Assembly: GCA_004357505.1 (NCBI GenBank)
Contig: SMWC01000084.1
Location: forward strand, 1 to 17,612
Direction: 5' to 3'
Length of the DNA: 17,612 nucleotides
Source of the DNA: Gammaproteobacteria bacterium
GTDB taxonomy: Bacteria > Pseudomonadota > Gammaproteobacteria > Steroidobacterales > Rariloculaceae
The translations under genes were made by a program, and so were the position numbers. The notes under the pieces are model-generated. The model had not been told where the DNA came from, ran no database searches, and saw only the letters and a list, made by a program, of their open reading frames with translations. Below are positions 14,992 to 17,612 of the stretch, one piece after another; the first letter of the stretch is position 1, and every line of letters starts with the position of its first letter.

Positions 14992-15738
14992 GTGCGAATC
15001 CTTCTCTCCAATGACGATGGTTACCAAGCCCGGGGACTGCGTATGCTGGCCGAAGGGCTGGCGGATCTAGCAGAGGTCACGATCGTCGCCCCGGATCGTA
15101 ATCGTAGCGGTGCGAGTAACTCGCTGACTCTGGATGCGCCACTGAGGGTGGAGCAGGCCGAAGCCGATGTCTATTACGTAAACGGAACGCCGACAGACTG
15201 CGTCCATTTGGCGATTACCGGATTTCTAGCGGAGGAGCCGGATATGGTCATCGCTGGAATCAACCACGGCGCCAATCTCGGCGATGACGTTCTCTATTCC
15301 GGCACGGTCGCGGCCGCTATGGAAGGCAGATTTCTGGGATTACCGTCGCTTGCCGTCTCTTTGGATCTTGGTGACGGACAGAATTTCGACACTGCGGTGT
15401 CTATCGTTCGGCAGTGTGTCAGTCGCATGCAACACGATCCGCTTCCCAGTAACACGATTCTCAACATCAATGTACCGGATCTGCCAGAGCGCTCTCTGCG
15501 AGGTATTCGCTGCACCCGACTCGGGTGTCGGCATAAATCCGCACCCGTAATTCCGGCACGGAATCCGAAGGACGAGCCAGTCTATTGGGTTGGCCCGGTA
15601 GGGAAAGGGCAGGATGTCGGTGCCGGCACCGATTTTCATGCGGTGGCCAACGGACAGATCTCGATCTCACCGATTATTGTCGATCTCACCGATCATAAGG
15701 CGCTGGAGCTCGTCGGCGCGTGGTTGCAGAATCTCTAG
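14992..15738 (+). CDS. surE: 5'/3'-nucleotidase SurE
   Basis: SurE is a metal-dependent nucleoside monophosphate phosphatase linked to stationary-phase survival. The 248-residue protein (E. coli 253) begins MRILLSNDDGYQARGL with the metal ligands Asp8 and Asp9. Ser39 lies in DRNRSGASNSLT, and Asn91 in the signature GINHGANLGDDVLYSGTVAAAMEG. NGTPTDCVHLA is also conserved. The C-terminal half ends TDFHAVANGQISISPI, as in the family. The start is GTG, supported by AGGGA seven bases upstream. The TAG stop abuts the ATG of pcm with no gap, indicating co-transcription. The surE-pcm pair is the classical stress-survival arrangement upstream of nlpD-rpoS. Confidence 0.97.
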   Translation: MRILLSNDDGYQARGLRMLAEGLADLAEVTIVAPDRNRSGASNSLTLDAPLRVEQAEADVYYVNGTPTDCVHLAITGFLAEEPDMVIAGINHGANLGDDVLYSGTVAAAMEGRFLGLPSLAVSLDLGDGQNFDTAVSIVRQCVSRMQHDPLPSNTILNINVPDLPERSLRGIRCTRLGCRHKSAPVIPARNPKDEPVYWVGPVGKGQDVGAGTDFHAVANGQISISPIIVDLTDHKALELVGAWLQNL

Positions 15739-16416
15739 ATGAGTCAGCGACAGCATCGCGGCATCGGGATGACCTCGGCTCGAACCAGAGATCGTTTGAT
15801 CGAGCGACTCAGAACCGAAGGCATCATCAATCAGGCGGTGCTGGAGCGAATCCGCACGACGCCCAGGCATCTGTTCGTGGATGAGGCGTTGGCGAGTCGA
15901 GCCTATGAAGACACAGCGCTGCCGATCGGGTTCGGTCAAACCATTTCACAGCCGTACATCGTTGCCGTGATGACGGAAGCATTAATTCGCGACCTGCCGC
16001 CGGGGGAGAAACTCGGCAAGGTATTGGAGATCGGTACCGGCTGCGGTTACCAGACAGCCGTACTGGCCCCATTTGTTGAGCATATCTATAGCCTCGAACG
16101 AATTCGTCCGTTGTTTCAACGTGCCAAGGAGCGATTACGAACGCTCGACATCAACAATGTGACGCTGCGCTATGCCGACGGCCGGCATGGCTGGCAAAGT
16201 CAGGCGCCATTCGACGGCATCGTCGTCACAGCGGCGCCGCACGAGATTCCTCAGGGATTGTTGTCGCAGCTCGAAGACGGCGGCCGACTATTGATCCCGG
16301 TCGGTCATCGCGGCGAGCAGGGCCTCGTATGTGTGACACGCGACGGTGATGATTTTCAACGGCGGGCATTGGGACTCGTCAGTTTCGTACCGCTAGTGGA
16401 AGGAATCGAACGTTGA
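15739..16416 (+). CDS. pcm: Protein-L-isoaspartate O-methyltransferase
   Basis: Pcm uses S-adenosylmethionine to methylate L-isoaspartyl residues in aged proteins, starting their repair. The 225-residue product has ALPIGFGQTISQPYIVA (60-76), the SAM-binding motif VLEIGTGCGYQTAVLA (95-110), LERIRPL (acidic loop after strand 2), FDGIVVTAAPHEIP and FVPLVEG at the C-terminus, all typical. E. coli Pcm is 208 residues and aligns from about Met11, so the internal ATG at 15769 (215 residues) is a real alternative start. Neither ATG has a strong Shine-Dalgarno sequence. The first ATG directly abuts the surE stop and so fits reinitiation. The stop overlaps the yqaA start as TTGA. Confidence 0.96.
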   Translation: MSQRQHRGIGMTSARTRDRLIERLRTEGIINQAVLERIRTTPRHLFVDEALASRAYEDTALPIGFGQTISQPYIVAVMTEALIRDLPPGEKLGKVLEIGTGCGYQTAVLAPFVEHIYSLERIRPLFQRAKERLRTLDINNVTLRYADGRHGWQSQAPFDGIVVTAAPHEIPQGLLSQLEDGGRLLIPVGHRGEQGLVCVTRDGDDFQRRALGLVSFVPLVEGIER

Positions 16417-16994
16417 AGGTCTTTTCGGTCCTTTATGATCGCGTCCTCCGCTTGGCGGCCCACCCCCATGCAGAACGCTATCTGGTCGGCTTGAGTTTTG
16501 CCGAGTCGTCTTTTTTTCCGATACCGCCCGACGTCATGCTAGCGCCGATGACGCTTGCGAAGCCCGAGCGGGGCTGGCGCTTTGCCTTACTGACGACGAT
16601 TGCTTCGGTTGTCGGTGGCTTGGCGGGCTATGCTATCGGCTGGTGGGCACTCGACGCGATTGAGCCACTGCTCGAATCGCTAGGTTATTGGGACAGTTAT
16701 ATCCGTTCCACCGAGTGGTTCATGACATGGGGATTCCTGGCAGTTCTAGCTGCCGGCTTTACGCCGATTCCTTACAAGGTTTTTACGATCGCGGCCGGAG
16801 CGCTACACATGTTCCTTCCGGCCTTCGTCGTAGCTTCCTTTATCGGTCGAGGGGGAAGATTTTTCCTCGTTGCGGGCTTGGTGTTGTGGGGTGGGGAACC
16901 GATGCAACGTCGCTTGCGCCAGCATGCGGATACATTGGGGTGGCTCGTTATCGTCTGCGGATTGATAGTCGTTGTGTTGTTGCGACTGCGTTAG
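16413..16994 (+). CDS. yqaA: YqaA/DedA-family inner membrane protein
   Basis: This is a VTT-domain (DedA superfamily) membrane protein; some DedA relatives are lipid transporters or flippases, but the substrate of YqaA-type members is not established. The 193-residue product shows FAESSFFPIPPDVML (29-43), GFTPIPYK (115-122) followed by FTIAAGAL, and GRGGRF (145-150), the conserved re-entrant-loop elements. Hydrophobic segments lie at about 57-80, 105-130, 132-160 and 176-191. The start is TTG at 16413, overlapping the pcm stop as TTGA, with GGAAGGA eight bases upstream; there is no nearby in-frame ATG. The surE-pcm-yqaA-nlpD order is found in several gammaproteobacteria. Family assignment is firm; function is unknown. 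Confidence 0.9.
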   Translation: MKVFSVLYDRVLRLAAHPHAERYLVGLSFAESSFFPIPPDVMLAPMTLAKPERGWRFALLTTIASVVGGLAGYAIGWWALDAIEPLLESLGYWDSYIRSTEWFMTWGFLAVLAAGFTPIPYKVFTIAAGALHMFLPAFVVASFIGRGGRFFLVAGLVLWGGEPMQRRLRQHADTLGWLVIVCGLIVVVLLRLR

Positions 16995-17009
16995 TGACTA
17001 CGCGTTGCC

Positions 17010-17612
17010 ATGTTGAGACAGCCTCCTTGTTTATGCACGCATTCACGCCGCCCCGTGTCGCGGGCTGGTGGCATGGTTGTTATAGGCATACTGGCCGTTG
17101 GCGGGTGCACAAGCTCGCTCCTTAACTTTGAGTCGACAAGTCATGTGGTTCAGCCCGGTGAATCGCTGTACACGATTGCGTGGCGCTATCGGCTCGATTA
17201 CCAAGATCTTGCCCGTTGGAACGACTTAGAGAACCCGGACCTGATTTATGTCGGCCAACGGCTCAGCTTGCGTGCGGCAGGCGCCACTCGACCGGCCCAG
17301 GCGAGTTCAAGTGTACCGCAGCCTCGGCCGCTGCCGCCGAACCTGTCGCCACCCACCTGGCAGTGGCCGGCGCGAGGAGAATTGGTCCGCGCTTTTGGTG
17401 CGGATAGTGGTCTGGGAAACGGTATCGGCATCGGCGGTTCGGTCGGTCAGGCGATCCGTGCGGCCGCGGCAGGACGGGTGGTCTATTCTGGAAGCGGGCT
17501 GATTGGCTACGGGCAGCTACTGATCATCAAACACAACGATACCTACCTCAGTGCCTATGGCCACAACAACCGGCTGATCGTCGGACAAGGCGACTCGGTA
17601 GAGCGCGGGCAA
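17010..17612 (+). CDS. nlpD: NlpD-type lipoprotein (LysM plus degenerate LytM), 3' end missing
   Basis: NlpD activates the amidase AmiC during cell separation. The frame is open to the right edge (201 codons). From ATG 17010 there is a basic segment, a hydrophobic stretch VVIGILAVGG and a lipobox-like cysteine (VGGC, residue 33). GTG 17055 and ATG 17073 are alternative starts that would give more usual signal lengths. A LysM domain follows (HVVQPGESLYTIAWRY to LIYVGQRLSL), then a Pro/Ser linker. The LytM/M23 domain begins WPARGELVRAFG, with GRVVYSG, GYGQLLIIKHNDTYLSAYGHN and GDSVERGQ. The segment matching active HxxxD reads GNGIGIGG, so both the first zinc-binding His and the Asp are missing. 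It is probably not a hydrolase but a regulator. An rpoS gene would be expected next, outside the window. Confidence 0.9.
   Translation, partial: MLRQPPCLCTHSRRPVSRAGGMVVIGILAVGGCTSSLLNFESTSHVVQPGESLYTIAWRYRLDYQDLARWNDLENPDLIYVGQRLSLRAAGATRPAQASSSVPQPRPLPPNLSPPTWQWPARGELVRAFGADSGLGNGIGIGGSVGQAIRAAAAGRVVYSGSGLIGYGQLLIIKHNDTYLSAYGHNNRLIVGQGDSVERGQ

Noticed and set aside
14627..15070. Plus-strand frame (147 codons) opposite the Smr gene
   Set aside because: The minus strand encodes a clear Smr protein with DLHG and HGKG motifs. The plus-strand translation has none and runs into surE.

Overview
This window is a chromosomal housekeeping segment of a gammaproteobacterium. It has a moderately GC-rich composition and carries the conserved order skp-lpxD-fabZ-lpxA-lpxB-rnhB-dnaE-accA-tilS-pyrG-eno-ftsB, followed by surE-pcm-yqaA-nlpD. 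That order and the protein sequences fit a non-enteric gammaproteobacterium of the Chromatiales / Xanthomonadales / Pseudomonas-like part of the tree. The sequence alone does not give a genus.

Layout. Positions 2-2787 hold the end of the periplasmic chaperone skp and then lpxD, fabZ and lpxA, which make 3-hydroxyacyl-ACP and the first acylated lipid A precursors. A compact palindromic insertion-like element (about 2784-2930) separates lpxA from lpxB. lpxB, rnhB and dnaE (2952-8274) are joined by ATGA stop/start overlaps. The dnaE-accA junction (8251-8347) carries two strong interlocking inverted repeats. accA (fatty acid synthesis) and tilS (tRNA-Ile lysidine synthetase) follow. A 364-base stretch without a gene precedes pyrG (CTP synthase), then eno (enolase) and ftsB (divisome). 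A convergent Smr-domain gene on the minus strand ends just after ftsB and starts divergently from surE. surE, pcm, the DedA-like yqaA and the start of an NlpD-type lipoprotein run to the right edge.

How the genes work together. The first block couples envelope biogenesis (Skp, LpxD, FabZ, LpxA, LpxB) with phospholipid precursor supply (FabZ, AccA) and DNA replication (RnhB, DnaE). The second block joins nucleotide and carbon metabolism (PyrG, Eno) to cell division (FtsB). The last block is the stress-survival group surE-pcm-nlpD that usually leads to rpoS. Many genes overlap by one to eight bases and several use GTG or TTG starts, which suggests long co-transcribed units with translational coupling.

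No novel multi-gene system is visible: every long reading frame is explained by a known family. The most interesting material is non-coding: the palindromic element that shares its CTAG edge with the lpxA stop codon, and the nested or competing hairpins at the dnaE-accA junction.
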